Assembly (NCBI GenBank): GCA_022113835.1
Contig: JAILWY010000024.1
Coordinates: 183,501-247,500 of the forward strand
Length of the DNA stretch: 64,000 bases
DNA from: Atopsyche davidsoni
Taxonomy: Eukaryota > Arthropoda > Insecta > Trichoptera > Hydrobiosidae
Direction of reading: 5' to 3'
Shown: positions 23,401 to 32,500 of the stretch, in pieces
Layout of the letters: every line of letters begins with the position of its first letter
Numbering within the stretch: the first letter of the stretch is position 1
Made by a program: the position numbers and the translations under genes
Notes under the pieces: model-generated
What the model saw: only the letters and a program-made list of their open reading frames with translations
What the model was told of the DNA's origin: nothing
The model's database searches: none

Positions 23401-25886
23401 TATTTACATCAACGTGATCATTTTTTATAAATCTATGTCTATGAAGTGAATTCCTCTTCAGAGACTTGGGTTTATTGATGAGGGTGAATACACCGTTTCT
23501 TTAATAAAAGAAACTCGCAGTCTCCCATCAGGTCTGGCTGCTCAGAGCAGACGAGCAGATGTGAGCACAGAGCTGAGTTTGATTTGGCCCAGGTTAAGTG
23601 CATGTGCATGGTGGTATGAAATAAAAGTTAGTTTAAGATTCCTGTTGCAGGAAGAGCTTGGGCGCCAACAAGCTGGCACACAACGGAGACAAGGTACAGC
23701 TGCTCATGAACCGCTGGCGGTACCCTTCGCTCTCCATCCACGGCATCCAAGGTAACGCCCACTTCTAACAGTTGCACAGTTCACAGTTTTCTCCAATGCT
23801 AGGGAAAGTAGTAAAAGAAACACAGTCATGTGGCTAATTGAAACAGATGGATATAACATATTGCTTTCTTAGTTAGGCTTAATTACTTGAACAATATACA
23901 GGGTTAGGCAGGGAGGTATAGGTGATTTAAAATAACAGTTACACGCTCATTTTTCAACAAAACTTAAATTAAATTTTTTCAATGTATAACTTGGATGTTG
24001 AAAAATTACATATCACAAGGTGACCAAAGAGGCCACTCCACATCTCCACGCAACGAAATGAGGCGTCCAGGGAAGGTTTGCCTTTTTTTTTTCATTATTA
24101 TTACCTCACTTCGCGTGACGCCCCGTTCAAATCATCCGTACCTCCCTGCCTAACCCTGTATTTGATAATCTGACTCCATCTGCTGTTGCAGGTGCTATGT
24201 GGGAGCCCGGCACCAAAACTGTCATCCCTGGAAAGGTCATCGGAAAGTTCTCCATCCGTATCGTCCCCAACCAGGAACCTGACAAAGTCGCCAAGCAGGT
24301 GGTGGACTACCTGAATACCAAGGTAACTCACTACTTTGATACTTGCAGATCAAATTAAGCTATCGCCGCACAAGAGCATGCCCCGGGCTCGTCAATCATT
24401 TTTAATATTAAAAAAAATAATGCACTTAAAATATTTGCTAAACTGAATTTTTTTTACATAATTTAAGTAACTTTCATGTTGTAGAGGTAAAATACTCTTA
24501 CTCTTATTACTAAAACAAATATTTGGTAGATAAACAGATATCAATAATTAATAGCCAATTGGCTAGGAGATTTGAGATATTTTTATTTGTTAGTACTTCC
24601 TCTTTTCAGTGGCTTCTTCAGATGAATCAGATAGAATTATGTTTCAGTGGGCAGAACGAGGGTCCCCTAATGACATGAAGGCGCACATGGTCCACGGAGG
24701 CCGCCCCTGGACTGCTGATCACACTCACGACCACTACCGAGCAGCATCCAATGCCACCAAGCATGTCTACAAGGTGATTGTCTAACATCATGAGATAAAA
24801 GTGCGCAGCAGCTGACCTCAAGTGGTCTTGGAAAAAATGACCGAAAGAGCATTTAAACAAAATTTATAATTAAATATCATTTATTTTTATATCAAGAGTT
24901 AGAGACACTCAAGCTCAAGCTGAGAGCGAGAAATCTATGATCACACTATCCTGTGAGAGTGGGAGATTTCAAGAAAAGTTCCAGCAAGGCAAGCAGTAGA
25001 AGCAGTGATTCTAATTCGGGACTCTGTGGTTGGCAAACAGTGTGCTAGCCACTGAAACATGAGACTACCTGTTGAGTCTTGTCTGTGTGTTGAAACAATT
25101 TTTTTTTTCAGTCAAATATCACTGCTAAAAAAATCTAACTGTTATTTCGATGAAGAGATCGTCTTGCTATTAACTAGATGTCAAGTATTTGCATAATTTC
25201 AAATAGAGTTTAATGAGGCAGAGAGATATGTATTTTTAGGTAAATGAATGCATATAATGTAAAAAAGCTAAATATATAAAAGGTTTTTTTGTTCATCATT
25301 TCATGTATTTATTTTATTTTGTTTAATTGAGCTCTATTGGACATTGTCAAGTTTTTCACTTTGTTTCAGGTGGAACCGGATCTGTGTCGTGAGGGAGGAT
25401 CCATCCCAGTGACTCTCACATTGCAGGAGGCGTCTGGGAAGAACGTGCTGCTTCTGCCCGTGGGCGCCGGAGACGACATGGCCCACTCGCAGAACGAGAA
25501 GCTCAATGTCACCAACTACATTGAAGGGGTGAGATATTTGCCTGGCTTCTGTTTCTTCATTCTAGCTACTCTTTCTCACTTCCTCATTCCGTGTGTATAT
25601 TTTTTTGTTTGTTTTTTATTAATCATGATATTCTCCCTGCCTCCAGTAATATGTCTAACTGAATCTTTCCAAGAGCTAGTGATCAATCTTTGTTGATTTA
25701 TGATTTAAAATTCCTAAAATTAACTGTCATCTGGAAATATCTAAAAGTAAAATTTGAAAATATTCAATCTGAAAATGTTGAAATGTTCCAACAGTTCAGC
25801 TTAATACTTGAAATTTTTTTAAAATAAGTAATTTTTTTCAGACTAAACTCCTCGCAGCGTACCTGTATGAAGTTGGACAACTGTAG
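11404..25886 (+). CDS. CNDP2: Cytosolic non-specific dipeptidase (M20 family)
   Basis: Nine exons join in frame to 478 aa: 11404-11670, 15472-15669, 20165-20426, 23120-23267, 23651-23751, 24192-24322, 24648-24773, 25370-25528, 25842-25886. The animal family is about 475 aa, so the gene looks complete. Enzymes of this family are cytosolic, Mn/Zn-dependent M20 metallopeptidases that hydrolyse dipeptides such as Cys-Gly, and no signal peptide is seen here. Conserved residues are all present: His101 and Asp103 in GHLDVQP, Asp134 in [10 protein letters not shown], catalytic Glu168 with Glu169 in MEESGSEG, Asp199 in CISDNYW, His232 in DLHSGV, and His450 in the C-terminal [10 protein letters not shown] block. 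The start ATG follows a plausible initiator and gives an N-terminus collinear with the family. Introns 1, 2, 3, 5 and 7 carry mobile elements. Exon 1 is CpG-rich, while the rest of the gene is CpG-poor. Confidence 0.96.
12845..12905. repeat. Fragment of the PLE-related arm
   Basis: This stretch resembles the outer half of the PLE-related unit: CAATATTTTTGACCGAAAGTACTC, then AGAATTCCATTTT, then TTTGTGATTTTTA. The inner half with the hammerhead-like block is missing. It lies in dipeptidase intron 1. Confidence 0.5.
13328..13760. mobile_element. Tigger/pogo-like MITE
   Basis: A 433-bp non-coding element in dipeptidase intron 1. Terminal inverted repeats of at least 20 bp begin CAGTAATACCCCGCTTTACG and are bounded by TA dinucleotides at 13326-13327 and 13761-13762. 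Flanking TA and a CAGT start fit the Tc1/mariner superfamily, pogo branch. Its ends differ from those of the transposase-bearing Tigger at 32854-34250, so that copy is not its direct parent. Confidence 0.85.
14756..15208. mobile_element. hAT-like non-autonomous element
   Basis: A 453-bp segment in dipeptidase intron 1. It begins CAGAGGCTCCCAACC and ends GGATCACTG. The 8 bp before it (CACTATAG) and the 8 bp after it (CTCTATAG) match at 7 of 8 positions, as expected for a hAT target-site duplication. The internal sequence has the 'ttttcggtttgcagctcc...cggcccccttaatac' style often seen in hAT elements. No transposase is present. Confidence 0.7.
16356..17248. mobile_element. Long-TIR non-coding element
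   Basis: The two ends are inverted copies over about 100 bp. They share ATCTATATATATAAAACAC, then a block containing TTTGAAACCATCCAACCGATGTGCCC, then TTTCATTTGAAAGGCA. The interior (about 900 bp in total) has no coding capacity and contains a tRNA-like B-box sequence near 16915 (GGTTTGAACCC). Superfamily is uncertain. It lies in dipeptidase intron 2. Confidence 0.7.
16655..16835 (-). repeat. SINE-like repeat, copy A
   Basis: Read on the - strand it matches 18125-18300 on the + strand: AATTTATCAGCAG(A/T)AGGATGACT, a variable middle, then TTGCTGTCCTGG followed by a B-box-like run. The B-box resemblance suggests a tRNA-derived SINE. It is nested inside the long-TIR element. Confidence 0.5.
18125..18300 (+). 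repeat. SINE-like repeat, copy B
   Basis: Inverted partner of 16655-16835. It shares the AAATAAGTAGGTTGC, TTTATCAGCAGTAGGATGACT and TTGCTGTCCTGGACTCAAATT blocks. About 370 bp upstream, at 17749-17781, there is also a direct copy of a 32-nt TGATTGACGTTTAAT... segment found at 16993-17025. This part of intron 2 is therefore a partial, rearranged duplicate of the upstream element. Confidence 0.5.
20829..20963. mobile_element. PLE-related fold-back element, copy 3
   Basis: A short palindromic copy immediately left of the endonuclease-bearing element. The left arm runs ATTTTTCCACATG..TTTATTGGTGACC and GTTGGCATTATCAAAC; the right arm returns through AAAGTTGGCAAATCACCAATAAAATTAAACATGTGG. Part of the inner GGCGAAACCGG block has been lost from the right arm. 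No coding capacity. Confidence 0.7.
21182..21577 (+). CDS. GIY-YIG endonuclease domain of a PLE
   Basis: A 131-aa intact frame. GIY is at residues 22-24 (GIYKLNC), followed by a Cys pair (CDSC), then [16 protein letters not shown] with the catalytic Arg and a conserved His, a [12 protein letters not shown] block, and RQEILEI with the probable metal-binding Glu. This order matches the C-terminal endonuclease of Penelope-like retrotransposons, which nicks the target for primed reverse transcription. A full PLE protein is several hundred residues longer, with an RT domain upstream. Here the sequence upstream of the ATG is terminal repeat, so the frame is the surviving 3' end of a larger ORF. The absence of stops suggests fairly recent insertion. 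Whether it is translated is unknown. Confidence 0.85.
   Translation: MSLAKILINNKDKNDKFSNSGIYKLNCDSCDATYIGQTGRSFNTRTKDHIRGWKKGDETSTFGLHLSDNKHDFNQNSNLKILHINNKGTKLDRQEILEINRIKDNTPEHLLNDQVIFNKSPLLFPIAKSHL
21850..21890 (+). ncRNA. Hammerhead-ribozyme-like fold in the PLE arm
   Basis: The right arm reads TTTGATAAT, then GCCAAC (21860-21865), a 7-nt loop, GTTGGC (21873-21878), GAAA (21879-21882), CCGGTC and AC. GCCAAC and GTTGGC pair perfectly as stem II. GAA-A-CCGG-T-C fits the catalytic GAA followed by a minimal stem III (A15.1-U16.1) and C17. The 5' core is TTGATAA where the consensus is CTGATGA. The two changes, C3 to T and G8 to A, would keep a Watson-Crick pair at the 3-8 contact. Only about 2 bp of stem I can be drawn. 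Small hammerheads with vestigial stem III are known from PLEs. Activity of this variant is unproven. Confidence 0.4.
23899..24158. mobile_element. TA-flanked MITE
   Basis: A 260-bp non-coding element filling most of dipeptidase intron 5. The ends are inverted copies of about 30 bp beginning CAGGGTTAGGCAGGGAGGTA, with TA on both sides (23897-23898 and 24159-24160). TA target sites fit the Tc1/mariner superfamily. The insertion leaves the donor at 23752 and the acceptor at 24191 intact. Confidence 0.85.
24985..25075 (-). repeat. tRNA-derived SINE-like repeat
   Basis: On the - strand it reads GTGGCTAGCACACTG, later GAGTCCCGAATTAGAATC. This resembles the A box and B box of a tRNA-derived SINE, with the B box degraded. 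It lies in dipeptidase intron 7. Confidence 0.4.
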
Positions 25887-26169
25887 AACCAAGACTGCCA
25901 CCTTAAGTAACGAAATATTCCCACATACTACTTGCAAGGTCAACGCCAAACTTGACTCCACCCGAAGAGAGTTTGATGAGAACTGTTGGCTGCGGAGACC
26001 AGCTCTGCGCTTGTGTCTCTAAAATACTCTTAATTTTTTTTAAATATTAGGTGAGCCTGAACTAAAATTTAATGTAATGTCAAAATACGGAAAAATCAAT
26101 ATAAGCCTATCATCAATATAGTACAGTGTAACTACCAGTGTAAGTTTTTATAATTTTTCGATAATTATA

Positions 26170-26175
26170 AATAAA
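26170..26175 (+). terminator. Candidate poly(A) signal of the dipeptidase gene
   Basis: AATAAA lies about 285 nt downstream of the TAG stop at 25884-25886. It is the first clear hexamer after the stop, but the region is AT-rich and later copies exist (for example near 26650 and 27070), so the true 3' end is unsettled. Confidence 0.35.
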
Positions 26176-26276
26176 AATCAAACGAATAGCAAGACTAAGT
26201 TTTTCGCCCTACAGAGTACTCAAATCAAATTATCTTTGAACTTAGTTTTAAGATACAGCAAAGTCAAATCATTAAA

Positions 26277-26462
26277 CTAGCAATGCCCGGTCTCAACAAT
26301 GGATGCTCTTGGCTTCTGTTTGGTCATCACTGTGGCTTGCAAAAGGAATTCCTTGTCAGACAGAAAAATGGTTCGGTACAGAATGTTAAATTCCTCAGCG
26401 AAGTATTTATCAGGTGCAGTTTTCTCTTCTTCTCCAACCTCCGTGAATATTTCCTTGGCATA
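26277..26462 (-). pseudogene. Unidentified coding-like fragment
   Basis: On the - strand 61 codons are open between an in-frame TAA just upstream and a TAG at 26279-26277. The peptide is rich in charged residues and looks protein-like rather than simple-sequence (for example FTEVGEEEKTAPDKYFAEEF and later FLLQATVMTKQKP). There is no ATG at its beginning. I do not recognise the family. It may be a remnant of a transposon ORF or an exon of an unmapped gene. Confidence 0.25.
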
Positions 26463-26479
26463 TTAATTGCGGGACATGT

Positions 26480-29400
26480 GCATGACACGCCAAAAGAACC
26501 TAAATTCTCATCACTTACTGATTGTTCAGTTTACTCTCATTCCTTTGATCACTCCTCATTGACCTAACTTTATTGAACTGGAAAATTGTTCTGGATTCAA
26601 TGCCTACAATAATACTTATTGTCTTATTATCTTGATATCTACCTAAAAAATAAATAAAACTGGTTATGGTGTACTTTTTTAAAATTTATGTTTGTAGTAC
26701 CATATCTTTTATCAAATAATCATTACTCCTTGAAGAGTTCGAGCATCCTTACAGTAAACTGGAAATGTGCTTTTATCAGTTGTAGCAATAAAAGCTGAGA
26801 TTTTTCTTATTGACTAACTCATTCTCCAGAATTGGTTCTAGGACTGTCTCAAAATGTCCATGATTTTCACTATGTGATATTTTGTTCATGTTTTTCATTT
26901 GTTCCCTTGAAGTCATTAAGATTTGTATGGCATTGTATTTAAATGTGTCCACTTCAAACAGTGCAACCTTTATCGCAACTATAAGACTGTGTATTATCAT
27001 TTTAAATATTTCTCGGTTATCTAAATTTTTACACAATTGTTAAGATACTTAATTGTTCATGCACACTAGTGCAATAAATACTATGTAATAAAACATTATA
27101 CAGTTTGTAGTTTATTTAATAATATAAAGTTTCACATAAGTTTTCTAGTATAAAATACCATGTGATAATTCAGATTTATATTATATCTCCGAATAAAACT
27201 TCACTCATTCTTGGGTGCAGCAATAAGTATTTTTAGCTTTTCAAATTCTGTTTCAAGTCAGAAGCAGCCACAGTTGGCTTTAAACGTTTCGCTCTACTTG
27301 CTCTCCAGCCACTTCTCTTGCGACCTCCTACTCTCACAGAGTAATGAGGTTATATATATGAATCTGACAATCGAATCAAAGAAGATTTAGAATTTAAATA
27401 ACAATTTGATCTTTAATAGCAGTAATTGAAATCTAAAAATAAATTGCAGATTACTTTTCCGAATATATATTGTTTAATTGGTTACTCGTGTAAAAATAAA
27501 ACACTGTGGAAGAAAACATACTTGAAAGAAACGCACATTTATATTTTTTAACATATATATACAGAATAAGAAATGAACTTAGGAGTAATTTTAAATATAA
27601 AACTAATCTTCACTCAATGGACATCATTATTAAACTAATGAATAATAATTTAATTACATTGAATAAATATTTCACAAATCAAAACATGCATGCCATCTGC
27701 TAATAGAATTTGGCGTAAAATATATACCAGTTAGTTATGTGTTATTGTGAAATGAACATGACAAATCATTGTTTACCCTGCAGCGATCTTTAAGGGATCT
27801 ATGGATCGAATTGGTTTTCACCATAGCATGATACTCATTATTTACTTCAAGCCTGTCAACTCTTGAACTATGGAAGTAGATCTTTCAATGAGGATACATC
27901 ATCAATTAGTAACTAACTTATATTGCGATCGATTAATCACTATAAATTCAGAGTTGTGACACGTAATGGATCCCAAATAGTAGATAGAATTATGAAATCC
28001 CAAATGAATGGTCTTGGAGCGTGCCCCACTCACATTAAGGTTGCAAGTTTATATTTCACCAAGGTGGCATGTCAAGTTCCTAGCATTTTGAAATGTCAAA
28101 TAAATTTAATAAATATGTATTCAATGATATAACCACCTCCGAGGAAAGGCACTTGAAGAAGAAATAAATTTAATGCCAGTAAGGTTTGTTACATGACATG
28201 AAAACTTGTTACATTGATCAATTGAAATAATTGTTGTGTAAGTGTTGTATTGTCGCAGAACAAATTATGATTTGAGGGAACTGACACCAAAAACTAACCA
28301 AAGAAATCATGTTCTTATATGTACATCCATGGCTTTAACAGATTTTTTGGTTTTTTTTATTTGTGCAATTAAGATTGCGTTATATTTCAAAGATGCATTT
28401 AAATACGTAAAATAGGTGATATATTAACAATTATAGCCTAAAATATAATATTTTGAACGATTTGGTCGATAATTTACATATTAAAATGTACTGTAATATT
28501 ATAAGTAACATGCTTACAGTGAAGTTTAATGGTGAATGTGGTTATAACACACAATAATGCATTTCATTATTATTACCAGGAATTCCTAGCATATTAAATT
28601 AGTTTCTCAAACAGGTCAATACGAAATGCATTCTACATTAGGCCTATATATAACAAACATCAATCGGTCACCATTCTATCAGGCGCAAAATACACAGAAA
28701 TAATGGACAAGTCAAAACATACACTGTATTTTTCAGCACATCCAAAACAAGACGTAGAACTGTATGTCCATGTCACCACAGCCTCATTCACGAATGTCCA
28801 CATCACTTAGAATTTTAATAAAAACCAAGACTGGCTAATCATTGAATTATCTTGTTTCAAATATCAATTGAAAAAGTAGAAATTATTTAAAATACTACAT
28901 TCATTTTGACATTTACATACATGGCTTCACGCTTAATTTCATTTGTCCGCAAGGTTTGTTAGTTCTAAACAATGCACTAAAATTAGTCTCACTTGAGGTA
29001 AACAGATGCACTGAGACCAAAACTTACAAACAATGTGGAAATCACATGAGATTTTTTCAATTGCAGTTTATTCACGAGAATGTGACTTGACGTCTACACC
29101 TGAGCTTAAACTGAAAACCAATAGTCTCTACAATTGCAACATTGGATTGTTATGTTACAAACCAAACTGAAAATAATTGTTACAAGAACCTACACTAAAA
29201 CATTTTCAAGCACTTCGAATTGTGACATTTCTTCATGGTTTTTTTTTTATTCACTCAAAAACAATAAAATATTATTAAAATTATATTGTAAAGATCCAAT
29301 TCTAACAACTTTCACACTGTGAGAAGTTGATAAACTGTTTTTACTCTAAAAGTTAAGTCAAGTTTCAAACTGTCTCTGAACTGGAAGTTATAAAATTGTA

Positions 29401-29585
29401 TAATCATTCTGAAATGATGAAGAACTCTTGCCATTCAGTGTTAAAAGGCTTTGTTCACAAATGTTTATACTTTAAGGCGATTACAGCGATGACTTCTGTG
29501 AAATCTTGTAAGACTTCAGTGGATGTTGCAGAGCACTTCAATGATGTTTGGTTCAGCTGGGAGTCGGGGAGTGATGTGCAGCACC
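26480..29585. other. Convergent intergenic region
   Basis: AT-rich, CpG-poor DNA between the 3' ends of the dipeptidase (+) and serpin (-) genes. It must hold both 3'UTRs. On the - strand, AATAAA at 29072-29067 is about 515 nt past the serpin stop, and another hexamer lies near 29250; either could be the serpin poly(A) signal. I see no further gene or recognisable repeat. Confidence 0.5.
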
Positions 29586-32500
29586 TCAGGAGAGGTCCTT
29601 GGGGTCCCTATAGATCCCCATAAAAGTGACGGCATCTAAGGAGCGGTCGTATAGGAAGTAGACAAAGGGATAGTTGCACACAAACTTTACGGGCTCAGCG
29701 GGTCGAGAGGAACGGAAACTGAAGATGGCTGTGGCGGCAGCAGCGACAGTACCTGATAAAGCATAACAAAACTTTCAATTAAATTTGAAATCATCATACA
29801 ATATCGACATGTAACTCTTCCCTCTTTATCTCTGCAAAAACCATTGAATAGTTAACATTTCGCACTCTATGCAACTAATGGTATTTTAAAATTCAACAAT
29901 TAACATTACAAATACTACAAACCACTTGGTATTTCTATAAAAGATGAAAATCTCTCACTGTCTCAGTCTCCTTAACCATTAGGTTTTATTTATATTTTAA
30001 TGCTTTTTCCTTGATTAGATGAAACATACCTTCTTCGTCAACCCTGATCTTGGCTTTGTGGGTTGCATCATTGAAATGAGGTCCAATCTGTCCAGTGAGC
30101 CAACTGAAGTCTGAGGTGGGTTCAAAGAGATCTCCAACTCCCATGGTGTTCAGGACCTGTCAATTGACAAAATATTAAGCCAGTTTTCTTCTCCACTGTA
30201 CTTTTTCGGTACATTACAAAAATAATGCTTTCTTTTTTTAAAATCAATTTAGGTTAATAGGCTGCTGCTTATTGTGACGCCGATGAAGCAGCATGTCAGC
30301 GGCGCACTGTGAGTTCAAAATCCAGAGAATGCAGTTTTTTTAATTTTAAATAAAACAACCCTAATAATCACAAATACAAATTTTAAATAAAAAACAGTAT
30401 AAAATTATCAAAATATGCATTCTCTAATTGTTTTAAAGATATTTTAGGAGAAGCAATGCTTTGTATGTATGTATAGACCTCACGCTGCTACATCGTTACT
30501 GTAATTGTGTATTCTCAATTCAAGAAAAATTAGTATTCTGTGGCAATTGAATTGCTTTTTTATATAAAATTAACCCTTTGCACTCGAGACCGTTTTCGCG
30601 CGGACTAATCAGCAACTTGAAGCATTTCGTAGCGCTTCTGGTGAATTTCTTACCTCTAACTTAAAATGATCACACACACAAATTAACACATAAAACTTTT
30701 ATATTTTAATATTTAATGTATATTTACATCTTTATGAAGAAATATTTCGTAAACATAAGTCTTTGTAATTTTGCTTTGTATGATATTTCATGTAACAATT
30801 GCCGAGATGCATGCCCGGCTTTTCGGGTATCACAGTAGTATGTCTTTTGCCGGGTTTATTATACATATTATCTTAATGGTATTAGATATTATAAAGCAAA
30901 CAAAATAATGGTGCAATAAGTGAATGGAAAGCTAATTACTATTGTGGGGGAGAAAAAATTCTATTCCTCGGTGCAATATAAGTTTAAACAAATAAGGACC
31001 TTAAAATGAATGATTCCGATAAGAAGTACAAGCAAAAAATATATGGATGATTAGGTACACATCTAGTCCTTTTGCCACGGCTGTCAAGGTTGAACTGAGA
31101 CCGCAGTCTACGGTGCAGTCCTTAATGGTGCCGCACTTATCATAGATAAGAAATTCTTACGTAGTTTGAAAGGGAGATAACATCATCTTTGTAAAATTAT
31201 ATAGGCAGTGTATAGGAACGAACTTTAAAGAACAAGATATCCCATAAACATAAACAAGATATCACCATAAATAGTTATCACCCCACATCGAATTTCCGCA
31301 CCAAACAAAGTGATGACCAAGACGCACCTCTCGAGTTGCGGCATTACAACATTGGATGTCATGTAATTATTCATTGCATGCGTCACTAAAGCATTAAAAT
31401 ATGATTCAAGAATTAAAAAAACTGTTTAGATCAATTAGCCTAACCGTGTCAAAATGTACGGTTTCTTATGACATAGTCTGACAAACTCACTTCCTTGAGC
31501 GGCAGAGTCTTCTCGAGAGTGAACTTGGGAAACTCCAGCTCCACCTGGCGGGCCATGAGAGCGTCTTCGTCCACAATCTCAGCCAGTGTTTCCGGTGTCA
31601 GGTTCTTCAGGATGTTATCCACTCCTTAAAATGCAAGAAAACAAAATCTATCTCTAAAATTTGCCTCGGGTAAAGTCTGACTAACAATATGAAATATATA
31701 GCATTATTCAAAATTCAATATATCAATCAATAAATCAATGGAGAGCTGCAATCTTCAGTTAGTGTGTGTACCTTGTGCTGTGGAGAAGGGGGGCAGTAAG
31801 ATGTACATGCTGACGTGGTCCCCCTTGTAAGGCATCTCCAGGATTTGGGCGCCGAGCTCCTCATTCACTCCTGGAAAGAACAACAAAATCTTTGTTACAT
31901 TCTTCTTTACACTTATTCATACAGTTTATTTACATTTGCAATATATCAAATGTTTTCACCTGTGATAATTATTAAATACTCAATGAATCCATATTTACCC
32001 ATACAGGTTCACTGTATTCACAACATTTTTTTAAGTAATCGATGCACACACATACTGACAAGAAGAACGGAAGGAATATTCTTACATTTTATGTGTGCAT
32101 GGATTATCTAAAAACATTATATATTTGTGGCCACAATCCTTCATGGGGAAAACCAACGACAGTAAACGTTAACTCAGAAAACAGGACAGACTCAGATCGC
32201 TGACCAAAGCAATTATTGCATGAAATAAAATATATTTATCATGCTCTTGGAAGAATTATCTTGACTCCGGTTGGATTCTAAGGTTGTCCATGTTTATTAT
32301 GATCAAAACCAACAGGTCTTAATAAATTATTTTTGTATTTTCAGTGTTTTTGTCATTTTAATCAAACTGAATTCTCCTCAATTTCTAAAATATTTTGTCT
32401 AGACCTTAGTTACTTTTCACCAAAACTCCCTAAACTATCAATTGCACCCACACATTTACCTAATCTGTAACCCTTACTTAGATAATGTGAAGTAACCCCA

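Noticed and set aside
29753..30029. Search for alternative serpin reactive-loop exons
   Set aside because: No second hinge-like EEGT or serpin C-terminal FxxxxPF motif was seen between exons 6 and 7 or downstream of 29586.
30570..30610. TTAA followed by CCCTTTGCACTCGAG, like a piggyBac MITE end
   Set aside because: No inverted partner ending in GGGTTAA was found downstream, so no element can be delimited.
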